Part shown: positions 27,454-36,647 of the stretch, one piece after another | Numbering within the stretch: the first letter of the stretch is position 1 | How the letters are laid out: every line of letters starts with the position of its first letter | The notes under the pieces: generated by a model | The model's input: only the letters and a program-made list of their open reading frames with translations | The model's database searches: none | What the model was told of the DNA's origin: nothing | Assembly: GCA_963783695.1 (NCBI GenBank) | Contig: CAWAOM010000001.1 | Span: forward strand, 620,001-684,000 | From: BM003 sp963783695 | GTDB taxonomy: Bacteria; Pseudomonadota; Gammaproteobacteria; Steroidobacterales; BM003 | Length of the DNA: 64,000 bases | Direction of reading: 5' to 3' | Translations under genes and position numbers: made by a program

Positions 27454-29952
27454 ATGTCTGAAGTTACAGTTTCCCAATTTGCCGAAGTGCTGAAGGTGCC
27501 GGTTGACCGATTGCTTTCGCAACTCGAGGAAGCAGGTATATCGATCAAGGGTGCCGACGACGTCATCAGCGAAGAAGCCAAGCTTGAGCTGCTGACGTTT
27601 TTGCGGCGCAGCCACGGTCGCCGCGAAACGGCGGACGGAGCGCCGCGCAAGATCACGTTGAAGCGGCGTTCGCAGAGTGAGTTGCGTCTGGCCGGCGTAC
27701 AGGGTCGGGCGCGGACCGTTAACGTGGAGGTGCGCCGCAAACGCACTTATATCAAGCGGGATGTGCTCGAAGAAGAAGCGCGCCAGCAGCAGGCCGAGCT
27801 CGATGAGGCCCGCCGCGCCGAAGAAGAAGCCGTACTCGCAAAAGAGCGCGAAGCGAAGGAGTTGCAGGAGGCCGAGCAACTCAAAAAACAGGAAATCGAG
27901 CGCGAGCAGGAAGCTGCCGAGGAGGCCAAGCGCAGGGCCGCCGAAGAAGCACGCCAGCTTGCCGAGGTGCAGGCGCGCGAGGCCGCTGAGCAGGAACGCA
28001 AGCGGCAGGAAGCCGAGCGCGTAGCGCGCGAGAAACGCGCCGCCCGCGCCAAGGGTGCGCCTACCCGTTATGGCCGCGCCGAATTACATGTGGCAGCGGA
28101 TGTGCGCAAGCGCAAGAAGAGACGCGGAGGCTCGCGCCGCGCGGTCAATGTGAATGTCGATGCCAAACACGGTTTCGAGAGGCCAACCGCGCCAGTCATC
28201 CGCGAAGTCAATATACCGGAGACCATCACGGTTGCTGAGCTGGCAAACCGGATGGCGGTGAAGGCTCCTGAGGTTATCCGCACGCTGATGAATCTCGGTG
28301 TGATGGCGACGATCAACCAGCCCATCGATCAGGACAGCGCCGCGCTTGTCGTTGAGGAAATGGGGCACCAGGCCAGGCCGGTATCGGAGGAGGCCCGCGA
28401 AGACGCCATTCTTGATCAATTCGCGCAGCCGAAGGGTGAAGAGAAACCACGCCCGCCGGTCGTCACGGTCATGGGTCATGTCGATCACGGCAAAACCTCG
28501 CTGCTCGATTTCATTCGCAGCACGCGGGTGACGGCCAAGGAGGCGGGTGGTATTACCCAGCATATCGGCGCCTACCATGTGAAGACATCGAAGGGCATCG
28601 TTACGTTTCTCGATACACCGGGACACGCGGCGTTTACCGCGATGCGTGCGCGCGGTGCGCAGACTACCGATATTGTCATCCTGGTGGTGGCAGCGGATGA
28701 CGGGGTGATGCCGCAGACGGTCGAAGCTATCAAGCATGCAAAGGCCGCGGGCGTGCCGGTTGTGGTCGCCGTCAACAAAATAGACAAGGCCGATGCCGAT
28801 CCGGAACGCGTGCGCAATGAACTGTCGCAGCACGAGGTTATCCCTGAGGCATGGGGTGGCGAGAACATATTTGTCGATGTTTCGGCGATTACGGGGCAAG
28901 GGGTCGACGAGCTGCTGGACAATATTGTCCTGCAGGCCGAAGTACTGGAGCTCAAAGCTGCATTCGACAGTCCGGCAACCGGCGTCGTCGTCGAGTCGAG
29001 CCTCGAAAAGGGGCGTGGCGCGGTCGCGACGTTGCTGGTCAAATCCGGGACTCTGCGGGTGGGTGATGCACTGCTTGCCGGGCAGGAACACGGGCGTATT
29101 CGGGCAATGTTCGATGAGGACGGTCAGCCGATAACCGACGCCGGTCCCTCCATGCCGGCGGTCGTACTCGGTTTGTCCGGTACGCCAAACGCCGGTGACG
29201 ACTTCCTCGTTCTGGCCGATGAGCGCAAAGCGCGCGAAGTCGCCGGTTTGCGCCAGGGCAAGACGCGCGACGTCAAGCTGGCGCGGCAACAGGCAGCGAA
29301 ACTCGAAGACGTGTTCTCGCAAATGAAGGAAGGTGAGGCGAAAACGGTCGATATCCTGTTGAAAAGTGACGTCCAGGGTAGCGCCGAGGCATTGCAGGAT
29401 GCGTTGCTGAAAATGAGCGGCGACGAGGTCAAGGTCCGGGTTGTCAGCAGCGGTGTCGGTGGCATCACCGAATCCGATATCAACCTCGCGGCTGCCTCCA
29501 ATGCGGTACTGATCGCGTTCAACGTACGTGCTGACAGCGCGGCCCGCAACGCGATGAAAGAAACCGGTGTGGACGTTCGGTATTACAGTGTCATTTACGA
29601 GGCGATCGATGACGTAAAAGCGGCAATCAACGGTTTGTTGTCGCCGGAGGTTCGCGAGCAGATCGTCGGTGTTGCCGAAGTTCGCGACGTTTTCCGCTCG
29701 CCGAAGTTCGGTGCGGTGGCCGGGTGTATCGTGTCCGAGGGTGCCGTCAAAAGGCATGCGCCCATCCGCGTCCTGCGTGACAACATAGTCATTTACGAAG
29801 GCGAACTGGAATCCCTGCGCCGCTTCAAGGATGACGTCAATGAGGTCAAGTCGGGTACTGAATGCGGAATCGCGGTGCGCAACTACAACGACGTCAAGGT
29901 TGGCGACCAGATCGAGTGTTACGAGAGGATTGAGGTTGCACGCACGATCTGA
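27454..29952 (+). CDS. infB: Translation initiation factor IF-2
   Basis: GTPase that brings fMet-tRNA to the 30S subunit and drives subunit joining. 832 residues: an N-terminal IF2 domain (1-50), a long Glu/Ala/Arg-rich probably helical linker (about 105-200), a second IF2_N domain, then the G domain with G1 GHVDHGKT (341-348), G3 DTPGH and G4 NKID, and domains II-IV to the C-terminus. Shorter alternative forms by internal initiation, as in E. coli, cannot be judged here. Confidence 0.98.
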   Translation: MSEVTVSQFAEVLKVPVDRLLSQLEEAGISIKGADDVISEEAKLELLTFLRRSHGRRETADGAPRKITLKRRSQSELRLAGVQGRARTVNVEVRRKRTYIKRDVLEEEARQQQAELDEARRAEEEAVLAKEREAKELQEAEQLKKQEIEREQEAAEEAKRRAAEEARQLAEVQAREAAEQERKRQEAERVAREKRAARAKGAPTRYGRAELHVAADVRKRKKRRGGSRRAVNVNVDAKHGFERPTAPVIREVNIPETITVAELANRMAVKAPEVIRTLMNLGVMATINQPIDQDSAALVVEEMGHQARPVSEEAREDAILDQFAQPKGEEKPRPPVVTVMGHVDHGKTSLLDFIRSTRVTAKEAGGITQHIGAYHVKTSKGIVTFLDTPGHAAFTAMRARGAQTTDIVILVVAADDGVMPQTVEAIKHAKAAGVPVVVAVNKIDKADADPERVRNELSQHEVIPEAWGGENIFVDVSAITGQGVDELLDNIVLQAEVLELKAAFDSPATGVVVESSLEKGRGAVATLLVKSGTLRVGDALLAGQEHGRIRAMFDEDGQPITDAGPSMPAVVLGLSGTPNAGDDFLVLADERKAREVAGLRQGKTRDVKLARQQAAKLEDVFSQMKEGEAKTVDILLKSDVQGSAEALQDALLKMSGDEVKVRVVSSGVGGITESDINLAAASNAVLIAFNVRADSAARNAMKETGVDVRYYSVIYEAIDDVKAAINGLLSPEVREQIVGVAEVRDVFRSPKFGAVAGCIVSEGAVKRHAPIRVLRDNIVIYEGELESLRRFKDDVNEVKSGTECGIAVRNYNDVKVGDQIECYERIEVARTI

Positions 29953-29967
29953 CGTGCAGTCTGAGTG

Positions 29968-30342
29968 ATGGCCAGAGAATTTTATCGAAGCCAGCGCGTG
30001 GGAGAACAGATTCTCAGGGTCCTCAGCGAAATTGTTCGCCGCGACCTGAAAGACCCGCGGCTGGCCGGTGTGAGTTTTACGGCGGTCGACGTCAGTCGCG
30101 ATTTGTCCCATGCAACCGCATTTTTCAGCATGCTCGATCCCGACGCGGATACCTTGGATTCAAAGACGGCCCTGACCTCCGCGCGCGGCCTTCTGCGCCG
30201 GCAATTGGGCCGTGAGATGCGGATTCGCCGGGTGCCCGAGCTGCATTTCGTTCATGACGAAAGTCTGGCTGAGGGTGCACGCCTTACCCGTCTTATCGAC
30301 GATGCGGTCGAATCCGATCGGGAACGCCAGGAAGACGACTGA
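29968..30342 (+). CDS. rbfA: 30S ribosome-binding factor RbfA
   Basis: Small KH-fold protein that binds the 16S 5' helix region during late 30S maturation. About 124 residues with MAREFYRSQRVGEQILRVLS at the N-terminus and the family motifs DPRLAGVSFTAVDVSRDLSHA and RRQLGREMRIRRVPEL. I chose the ATG over a GTG one codon earlier. It lies between infB and truB with short gaps. Confidence 0.97.
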   Translation: MAREFYRSQRVGEQILRVLSEIVRRDLKDPRLAGVSFTAVDVSRDLSHATAFFSMLDPDADTLDSKTALTSARGLLRRQLGREMRIRRVPELHFVHDESLAEGARLTRLIDDAVESDRERQEDD

Positions 30343-30350
30343 AGCGTCCC

Positions 30351-31322
30351 ATGGCAGCCACGAACACGAATCACACCGCGCCAGTGGAGTCACGGCGCCG
30401 AGCGGTGGACGGCGTCATTCTGCTGGACAAGCCGGAGGGTATGTCCTCCAACCAGGCGCTGCAGAAGGTAAAGTGGCTTTTTCGCGCCCGGAAGGCGGGC
30501 CATACCGGTAGCCTGGATCCACTGGCGAGCGGCATGCTGCCACTGTGCTTTGGACGGGCGACCCGGCTGTCGGCATTTTTGCTCGATGCCGACAAGCATT
30601 ACGTTACGCGGGCTCTGCTGGGGCAGCGTACTGCCACCGGAGACGCAGAGGGCGCGGTTGTCGAGGAATTGCCGGTTGCGCCTATTGAGCCCGACGTGAT
30701 GGCCACCGTTCTTGCAAGATTTCACGGCGAAATCGAGCAGGTTCCACCGATGTATTCTGCGCTCAAACATCAGGGTAAGCGCTTGTATGAGCTGGCTCGG
30801 CAGGGTATTGAGGTGGACCGTCCGCCGCGCACGGTGACGATCCACTGCATTGACGTGCTGGAGTGCGGCCACGGGCATATCGATTTGCGCGTAGTGTGTA
30901 GCAAGGGCACTTACATCCGAACGCTGGTGGAAGATCTCTGCAGAGAGCTCGGTACGGTCGGGCATGTCGGGCGGTTGCGGCGGGTCGGTGTTGGCGAGCT
31001 CGCAGCAGAGCAGATGTTGACACTGACAGAGTTGCAGCTTTTGTCGGAACAGGGTCAGGACGCTCTTGATGCACGAATTCTGCCCATGGATTCGATCGTG
31101 CAACACCTGCCGGCGGTAGCGCTTGACGCGGCAGGGTCGCGGGATATCGCGCACGGCAGGGTCACGACCGTCGAGGGTCCCGAGCGGACAGGTCAGTTGC
31201 GCCTGTATGACGCTGCGGCGAAGTTTGTCGGTATCGGTGAGGGCCAGCCGGGCGGTCGGATAGCGCCGGTCAAGGTGATGTGCAGCGCGCCGAATGGAAG
31301 TGGAAACCGCGCGGGGAGGTAA
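30351..31322 (+). CDS. truB: tRNA pseudouridine(55) synthase TruB
   Basis: Forms pseudouridine 55 in the T-loop of tRNAs. 323 residues; motif I LLDKPEGMSSNQAL, catalytic Asp56 in GHTGSLDPLASGMLP, and the thumb and C-terminal PUA-like region are present. Eight bp after rbfA. Confidence 0.97.
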   Translation: MAATNTNHTAPVESRRRAVDGVILLDKPEGMSSNQALQKVKWLFRARKAGHTGSLDPLASGMLPLCFGRATRLSAFLLDADKHYVTRALLGQRTATGDAEGAVVEELPVAPIEPDVMATVLARFHGEIEQVPPMYSALKHQGKRLYELARQGIEVDRPPRTVTIHCIDVLECGHGHIDLRVVCSKGTYIRTLVEDLCRELGTVGHVGRLRRVGVGELAAEQMLTLTELQLLSEQGQDALDARILPMDSIVQHLPAVALDAAGSRDIAHGRVTTVEGPERTGQLRLYDAAAKFVGIGEGQPGGRIAPVKVMCSAPNGSGNRAGR

Positions 31323-31336
31323 TCCGGGCGCGGTAC

Positions 31337-31366
31337 TTGTTGAATCAGGGCATCCGCAGGTAAAAT
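31337..31366 (+). promoter_or_regulatory. Possible rpsO promoter
   Basis: TTGTTG, an 18-bp spacer and TAAAAT fit a sigma-70 type promoter in the 80-bp gap before rpsO. In E. coli rpsO also has its own promoter at this place. Prediction from two hexamers only. Confidence 0.35.
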
Positions 31367-31402
31367 AGGCGGCTTGCACAAAAAGACTTGGAGTTATTGG
31401 AA

Positions 31403-31672
31403 ATGCCTCTTACCAATGAGCAGAAGCTCGGGGTGATCAAAGATTACGCGCGCGGCGACGCCGATACAGGTTCGCCGGAAGTACAGGTTGCTTTGCTGTC
31501 GACCCGTATCAATGAGTTGTCAGCGCATTTCGCGAAGCACAAAAAGGATCATCATTCCCGTCGTGGGCTTCTGAAGCTGGTTAACCAGCGCCGAAAGCTG
31601 CTGGACTACATCAAGTCGCGGGACCAGCAACGTTACCAGGACCTGATTGGTCGTCTTGGTCTGCGCCGCTGA
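31403..31672 (+). CDS. rpsO: 30S ribosomal protein S15
   Basis: Primary 16S rRNA-binding protein of the 30S platform. Exactly 89 residues from the ATG reading MPLTNEQKLGVIKDYARG, matching the family. The RNA-contacting segments DTGSPEVQVALL, HKKDHHSRRGLLKLVNQRRK and the terminal LGLRR are intact. A TTG five codons upstream is rejected. rpsO-pnp order is nearly universal. Confidence 0.98.
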   Translation: MPLTNEQKLGVIKDYARGDADTGSPEVQVALLSTRINELSAHFAKHKKDHHSRRGLLKLVNQRRKLLDYIKSRDQQRYQDLIGRLGLRR

Positions 31673-31682
31673 TTTCACACAT

Positions 31683-31709
31683 AGGGGGCCCTGGCGGCCC
31701 CTTTCCGTT
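31683..31709 (+). terminator. GC-rich hairpin between rpsO and pnp
   Basis: 8-bp stem (31683-31690 with 31696-31703) and CTGGC loop followed by TTTCCGTT. The tail is short, so this is either a weak rpsO terminator or a processing hairpin in the pnp leader; in E. coli RNase III cuts a hairpin at this position to start pnp autoregulation. Confidence 0.5.
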
Positions 31710-31744
31710 ACATCTAAATCCCGATTTATTCCTAGGAGTTCAGC

Positions 31745-33835
31745 GTGGCACTCGTAAAGAAGAGTTTCCAGTTCGGTGAGCACACCGTAACCCTGGAGAC
31801 CGGTGAGGTTGCACGTCAGGCAGACGGCGCCGTATTGGTCAATATGGCCGATACCGTCGTTTTGGTTACAGCGGTTGGCCGAAAAGAGGCTCAGGAGGGC
31901 CGTGGTTTCTTCCCTCTTACCGTGAATTACGTTGAGAAGACCTATGCCGCGGGCAAGATCCCGGGCGGTTTTTTCAAGCGTGAAGGGCGGCCGAGCGAGA
32001 AGGAAACGTTGGTTTCGCGCCTGATTGACCGGCCGATTCGACCGCTTTTTCCCAAGGGCTTTCATAATGAAGTGCAGGTTGTCGCAACCGTCATTTCAAT
32101 GAACCCGGACGTCGATCCTGATATCCCGTCTTTGATCGGTGCCTCGGCAGCGTTGGCTTTGTCCGGCATGCCGTTCAGCGGTCCGATCGGTGCGGCCCGG
32201 GTGGGTTACATCGACAACCAGTTCGTACTGAACCCCATGAACTCGCAGCTGGAGTCTTCCGCACTCGACCTCGTCGTAGCCGGTACTGACAACGCTGTTT
32301 TGATGGTTGAATCGGAGGCGAACTGTTTGCCCGAGTCGGTCATGCTCGATGCGGTAATGTTTGGTCACGAGCAGATGCAGGTGGCAATTGCCACGATCAA
32401 GGAATTGGCGGCCGAGGTTGGCAAGCCGGCGTGGAGCTGGAGTGCTGCTGAAGTCGATCCGGCACTGCAGAGCGCTGTGCACGGCGCCGCCGCCGACGCA
32501 CTTACCGCGGCTTACGTCGTGGCTGAGAAACAGACCCGCCAGGAGATGGTGGGCGCGGCCAAAAGCGCGGCGATTGAAGCACTGTGTGGCGAGGATAGTG
32601 AATGGGACAGCGGTGCGGTATCCCAGCAGCTGAGCAAGTTGGAGCGGGAAATCGTTCGCGGCCGCATCCTCGAAGGCGAGCCCCGTATTGATGGTCGTGA
32701 CACCCGTACCGTGCGCCCGATCAGCGTGCGTGCCGGATTTCTTCCACGAACACACGGCTCGGCGATTTTTACCCGCGGTGAAACTCAGGCGATTGTTGTC
32801 ACGACGCTTGGTACTGGCCGTGATGCCCAGATCATCGATGCACTCGAGGGAGAGCGTAAAGAAGCCTTTATGCTGCATTACAATTTCCCGCCGTTCTGCG
32901 TCGGCGAAACCGGCTTTATGGGTTCGCCAAAGAGGCGTGAGATTGGCCATGGCAAACTGGCCAAGCGAGGCATCCTCGCCGTGATGCCGACCCATGAGGA
33001 ATTCCCGTACGTGATTCGCGTGGTTTCGGAAGTAACCGAATCCAACGGCTCCAGTTCGATGGCCAGCGTATGCGGTACCAGTCTGGCGCTGATGGATGCC
33101 GGTGTGCCGATCAAGGCGCCGGTTGCCGGTGTGGCGATGGGGCTGGTAAAAGATGCCGATAAATTTGCAGTGCTGACCGATATTCTTGGTGACGAGGATC
33201 ATCTCGGCGACATGGACTTCAAGGTCGCGGGGACCGAATCCGGCGTCACAGCGCTGCAGATGGATATCAAGATCGACGGTATTACCAGGCAGATCATGGA
33301 GGACGCGCTGGCCCAGGCCAAAGACGGGCGTTTGCATATCCTCGGTGAGATGAACTCCGTGCTGGGGGCGCCGCGCGATTCCATGTCGGACTGGGCGCCC
33401 ACGATCCAGACGTTCAAGATCGACCCCGAGAAAATCCGCGATGTTATCGGCAAGGGTGGATCGGTGATTCGTGAGATCACAGAAACCACTGGCGCAACGA
33501 TCGACATTGAAAACGACGGTACCGTCAAAATCGCGTCCGTCGATGGCGCATCGGGCCAGGAGGCGCGCCGGCGCATAGATCTGATTACGGCTGAGGTCGA
33601 GGTCGGACAGATCTATGAAGGCAAAGTGGTGCGCCTGATGGACTTTGGTGCTTTCGTGCAGATCCTGCCGGGTAAGGACGGTCTGGTTCATATCTCGCAG
33701 ATTTCCGACAAGCGCGTCGAGAAAGTCAGCGACGAGTTGAGCGAGGGCGACGTGATCAAGGTCAAGGTGCTCGAGGTCGATCGCCAGGGCCGTATTCGAC
33801 TTAGCATGCGCGATCTGGGTGATGACGCCGCCTAA
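31745..33835 (+). CDS. pnp: Polyribonucleotide nucleotidyltransferase (PNPase)
   Basis: Phosphorolytic 3'-5' exoribonuclease, core of the RNA degradosome. 696 residues: two RNase PH domains joined by an alpha-helical domain, then KH (IDPEKIRDVIGKGGSVIREI) and S1 (EGKVVRLMDFGAFVQILPG) RNA-binding domains. GTG start seven bases after TAGGAG. A strong bidirectional terminator follows. Confidence 0.98.
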   Translation: MALVKKSFQFGEHTVTLETGEVARQADGAVLVNMADTVVLVTAVGRKEAQEGRGFFPLTVNYVEKTYAAGKIPGGFFKREGRPSEKETLVSRLIDRPIRPLFPKGFHNEVQVVATVISMNPDVDPDIPSLIGASAALALSGMPFSGPIGAARVGYIDNQFVLNPMNSQLESSALDLVVAGTDNAVLMVESEANCLPESVMLDAVMFGHEQMQVAIATIKELAAEVGKPAWSWSAAEVDPALQSAVHGAAADALTAAYVVAEKQTRQEMVGAAKSAAIEALCGEDSEWDSGAVSQQLSKLEREIVRGRILEGEPRIDGRDTRTVRPISVRAGFLPRTHGSAIFTRGETQAIVVTTLGTGRDAQIIDALEGERKEAFMLHYNFPPFCVGETGFMGSPKRREIGHGKLAKRGILAVMPTHEEFPYVIRVVSEVTESNGSSSMASVCGTSLALMDAGVPIKAPVAGVAMGLVKDADKFAVLTDILGDEDHLGDMDFKVAGTESGVTALQMDIKIDGITRQIMEDALAQAKDGRLHILGEMNSVLGAPRDSMSDWAPTIQTFKIDPEKIRDVIGKGGSVIREITETTGATIDIENDGTVKIASVDGASGQEARRRIDLITAEVEVGQIYEGKVVRLMDFGAFVQILPGKDGLVHISQISDKRVEKVSDELSEGDVIKVKVLEVDRQGRIRLSMRDLGDDAA

Positions 33836-33858
33836 GAGTTCGCCAGTGTTTGTAAGGC

Positions 33859-33891
33859 AAAAAAAAGGGCTGCAAACGCAGCCCTTTTTTT
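33859..33891. terminator. Bidirectional intrinsic terminator between pnp and the YheT-like gene
   Basis: 7-bp stem GGGCTGC/GCAGCCC with an AAAC loop, flanked by a run of eight A on the left and seven T on the right, so it can stop transcription from both sides: pnp on the plus strand and the hydrolase gene on the minus strand. Confidence 0.9.
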
Positions 33892-33914
33892 GTTGCCGCC
33901 CGTATGCCCGGAAT

Positions 33915-34949
33915 TCAGTGGGAAGCAAGAATCTCTTCAAGGTAATCGACAATTCGTTGCGGCAGCCAGCGATTGCGCATTTTCCCCGGGAATCCTTGGA
34001 GAAATCCTACATGGCCACCATGCGGCGAGATTTCTAGCGTCACCGATCGGCCAAGTTCGTGTACTGCGGGAATGGCGCTGCGATGAACAAAAGGATCATC
34101 CTCCGCGTGCACTATCAGTGTCGGTACCGATACATTGGCAATAAACTGGCGGCTGCTCGATTTACTGTAGTAGTCCGAAACGCCATGAAAGCCGTGCAAC
34201 GGTGCAGTGACGGCGTCGTCGAATTCGAAAAAATTACGTGCGCTCATTGCCCGCTGCCAGTCGAACGGACTCTCATGGGGCCGGTATTTGCTGAGAATGC
34301 TCTTGCGTAGTTGCCGCAGCAGGTTGATCTGGTAGATCCGTGATAGTCCGGAGCCCAGTGAGCGTGCGGCAATCTCGAGATCGAAAGGCACAGAAACGGC
34401 AATGGCGGCGACCAGGGGGCTCTGCGACTGCATGATGCCGAGGTGTTTGAGCAGCACATTGCCGCCCAGCGAATATCCGACGGTAAAAATCGGGCGATCT
34501 GGCTCGCGTTGTCGTAACCATTGCAAAACGTATTCGAAATCGCTGGTTTCGCCGGCGTGGTAGGTTCGCGGCAGCCGGTTTGGCTGGCCGCTGCAACCGC
34601 GGAAGTTCAGTAGAACTGCCTGCCACCCAAGGGGTTGGATGTGAGCAAAAAGATCCTGCACATAGCGCGACTGGGCCGATCCGGTCAGGCCGTGGAGGAG
34701 TAATATCAGAGGCGTGTCCGCTCTACCGGCAGGCTGTGCGAGCCAGTCCAGATCAAGGAAATCTCCGTCCGGTAATTCGATGCGCTCACGTCGGAGCTCG
34801 GTTTCGCAGGAGCGGCTAAACGGCCCGTTTGCGAGGATCGTTTGGAGGTGTGGGCCGCGAAGCACCGGCGCAGGACGAAAGTTACTGGTAGTCAGCAACC
34901 CGTGGCTGGTGCTTTCTGAATTCAACGACAACCCCGGGGATTGCGGCAT
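33915..34949 (-). CDS. YheT/EMB8-family alpha/beta hydrolase
   Basis: About 344 residues of the AB-hydrolase family 4 (E. coli YheT, plant EMB8). Visible: the family entry motif FRPAPVLRGPHLQTI, the oxyanion region LLLHGLTGS, nucleophile serine in GYSLGGN, the Asp of HAEDDPFV and the His of HGGHVGFL, completing a Ser-Asp-His triad. The substrate of bacterial members is not firmly known. I start at the ATG at 34949; a TTG ten codons earlier is possible and no start has an obvious ribosome-binding site. It follows phaR on the same strand. Confidence 0.88.
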   Translation of the reverse strand: MPQSPGLSLNSESTSHGLLTTSNFRPAPVLRGPHLQTILANGPFSRSCETELRRERIELPDGDFLDLDWLAQPAGRADTPLILLLHGLTGSAQSRYVQDLFAHIQPLGWQAVLLNFRGCSGQPNRLPRTYHAGETSDFEYVLQWLRQREPDRPIFTVGYSLGGNVLLKHLGIMQSQSPLVAAIAVSVPFDLEIAARSLGSGLSRIYQINLLRQLRKSILSKYRPHESPFDWQRAMSARNFFEFDDAVTAPLHGFHGVSDYYSKSSSRQFIANVSVPTLIVHAEDDPFVHRSAIPAVHELGRSVTLEISPHGGHVGFLQGFPGKMRNRWLPQRIVDYLEEILASH

Positions 34950-34990
34950 AAATAAAAAGGCGCCGACGTGATTGCGCAAAGACTACGGCG

Positions 34991-35506
34991 TTAGCCTTCT
35001 CTTTCCTCGGTGGCAGTTTCCTTCTTTTTAGTTTCCCGTTTTTCTTCTTCAGTGCGACCGCCGCCGGTCAGTGTGCGGAAAATTTCTTCCTGGACAGAAC
35101 GCCAGCGCTGGTAATTCTTGGTCGTCAGGTCGGCGACGATTCCGACCGGATCGATGCCTACGACGCTCTTCACCCGATCACGAACCTGTTGCTGCTGGGT
35201 AAGAAACAGCTTCATGCTCTGTTCGAGATAACTGCTGACCATTCCCTGCATCGTTCCGCCGTACGAGCGGATGATCTGCGACAGAAAATCACGGCTCATT
35301 ATCGGCTCGCCGCTTTGTTCCTGTTCACTGATAACCTGCAACAGAATGCTGCTTGTTATATCAGCCTGTGTCTTCTTGTCGATTACTACAAAATCGACTT
35401 TTTCCAGGACCAGTCGGCGGATGTCCGACAGCGTGATATAGCGACTTTCTTCGGTGTCATACAGTCGCCGATTCGGGTACTTCTTGATTGTGCGTGCTTC
35501 GCTCAT
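34991..35506 (-). CDS. phaR: PhaR-type polyhydroxyalkanoate synthesis repressor
   Basis: 171 residues with the conserved N-terminal DNA-binding domain RTIKKYPNRRLYDTEESRYI followed by the PHB-accumulation regulator domain, and a highly charged Glu/Lys/Thr C-terminal tail. Family members repress phasin and PHA synthesis genes and can bind PHB granules. No pha biosynthesis gene is in the window, so the local target is unknown; some lineages use the regulator without PHA synthesis nearby. Confidence 0.9.
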   Translation of the reverse strand: MSEARTIKKYPNRRLYDTEESRYITLSDIRRLVLEKVDFVVIDKKTQADITSSILLQVISEQEQSGEPIMSRDFLSQIIRSYGGTMQGMVSSYLEQSMKLFLTQQQQVRDRVKSVVGIDPVGIVADLTTKNYQRWRSVQEEIFRTLTGGGRTEEEKRETKKKETATEEREG

Positions 35507-35633
35507 GGAAGGCGAAACCCCCTCTTTTGTCTGAGCCGCTCGGGTCGGTTCCGACGGCGCCTGTCAGCTGTTACCGATACGCCGACCCCATTTCTATCTT
35601 TGCGGCGACGGCAATTTTTTAGCCCGGTTTCAA

Positions 35634-36572
35634 CTATACATCATACTGCGGAATGTCGTTAATACTGTCGATTGCCCCGCGCTGTATGCCCGCTACTCGC
35701 TGAATTCTCCAGTTCGGGATGGCCCATTCCAGTAACTCCGCAGCCGGTGCCCGATACAGTTCCCGTGGAGGGTCCTGGCGCAGAAAAGTTAATGCCTGCC
35801 ACAGCGGGGCATGCCCGGTGGCCACGCGAACGTCGACGGCACCTGTCTGTTTGCTGAGTTTGTTACCGGCATTGTCGACGACGATTGGCAAGTGCGCATA
35901 GGCTGGCGTCGGAAGACCAAGCGCTTGCTGGAGAAAAATCTGGCGTGCAGTTTGACCGAGCAGATCAATACCACGCACGACCTCGCTGATGCCTTGTGCG
36001 GCATCGTCGACGACTACCGCGATCTGGTAACTGTAGAGTCCGTCGCGGCGCCTGATTATGAAATCGCCGGATGTTTGTTCGACGTTTTGCTCGAATCGTC
36101 CCTGCACGGCGTCTTCGAAAACGATGGGAGAAGTATTGGTGCGAACACGGATGCTGTGAGGTTGCCGAGGGACGACCCCGCGGAGACGGCAAGTCCCCGG
36201 ATAGACCAGGCCCAGCTCCGGGTCAGTAGGCGGGCCGGGATGGGCCATGCGCAGGTCCTTGCGACTGCAGGTGCAGTAGTAGGTGAGTTCGTTCTGGCGC
36301 AAGTGTTCGAGGGCTGCCAAGTAGGCGGCATGACGCTGAGACTGGTACAGAACCTCGCCGTCCCAGTGCAAATCAAAATATTCGAGTGCACGCAGAATCT
36401 GGTCCGTGGCAGTGGGAGATTCGCGAGGCGGGTCGAGATTCTCGATACGGAGCAACCAGAGGCCCCCGTGGCTGCGTGCCTGCAGGTAGCTTCCCACCGC
36501 AGCAACGAGAGACCCGAAATGCAGAGGACCGGTCGGGGAGGGGGCGAATCGGCCGCAGTAGCCGGCGGTCAA
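35634..36572 (-). CDS. gluQ: Glutamyl-Q tRNA(Asp) synthetase
   Basis: Truncated GluRS-like enzyme that attaches glutamate to queuosine 34 of tRNA-Asp. 312 residues, catalytic domain only, without anticodon-binding domain. Signature GRFAPSPTGPLHFGSL (HIGH-like), zinc site cysteines in YYCTCSRKDL with YPGTC, and the degenerate KLSKQ motif are visible. It lies 75 bp downstream of dksA on the same strand, as in E. coli. Confidence 0.95.
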   Translation of the reverse strand: MTAGYCGRFAPSPTGPLHFGSLVAAVGSYLQARSHGGLWLLRIENLDPPRESPTATDQILRALEYFDLHWDGEVLYQSQRHAAYLAALEHLRQNELTYYCTCSRKDLRMAHPGPPTDPELGLVYPGTCRLRGVVPRQPHSIRVRTNTSPIVFEDAVQGRFEQNVEQTSGDFIIRRRDGLYSYQIAVVVDDAAQGISEVVRGIDLLGQTARQIFLQQALGLPTPAYAHLPIVVDNAGNKLSKQTGAVDVRVATGHAPLWQALTFLRQDPPRELYRAPAAELLEWAIPNWRIQRVAGIQRGAIDSINDIPQYDV

Positions 36573-36647
36573 ACCGGTGAGTTCCTCGGCAATACAAGCG
36601 GCTCGCCCGACCAGGCATCGCTGATCGGGCGGCCAGCAGGGGTGTCG

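Noticed and set aside
28084..30111. 675-codon minus-strand frame
   Set aside because: Antisense shadow of infB.
32096..33952. 618-codon minus-strand frame
   Set aside because: Antisense shadow of pnp running through the terminator.
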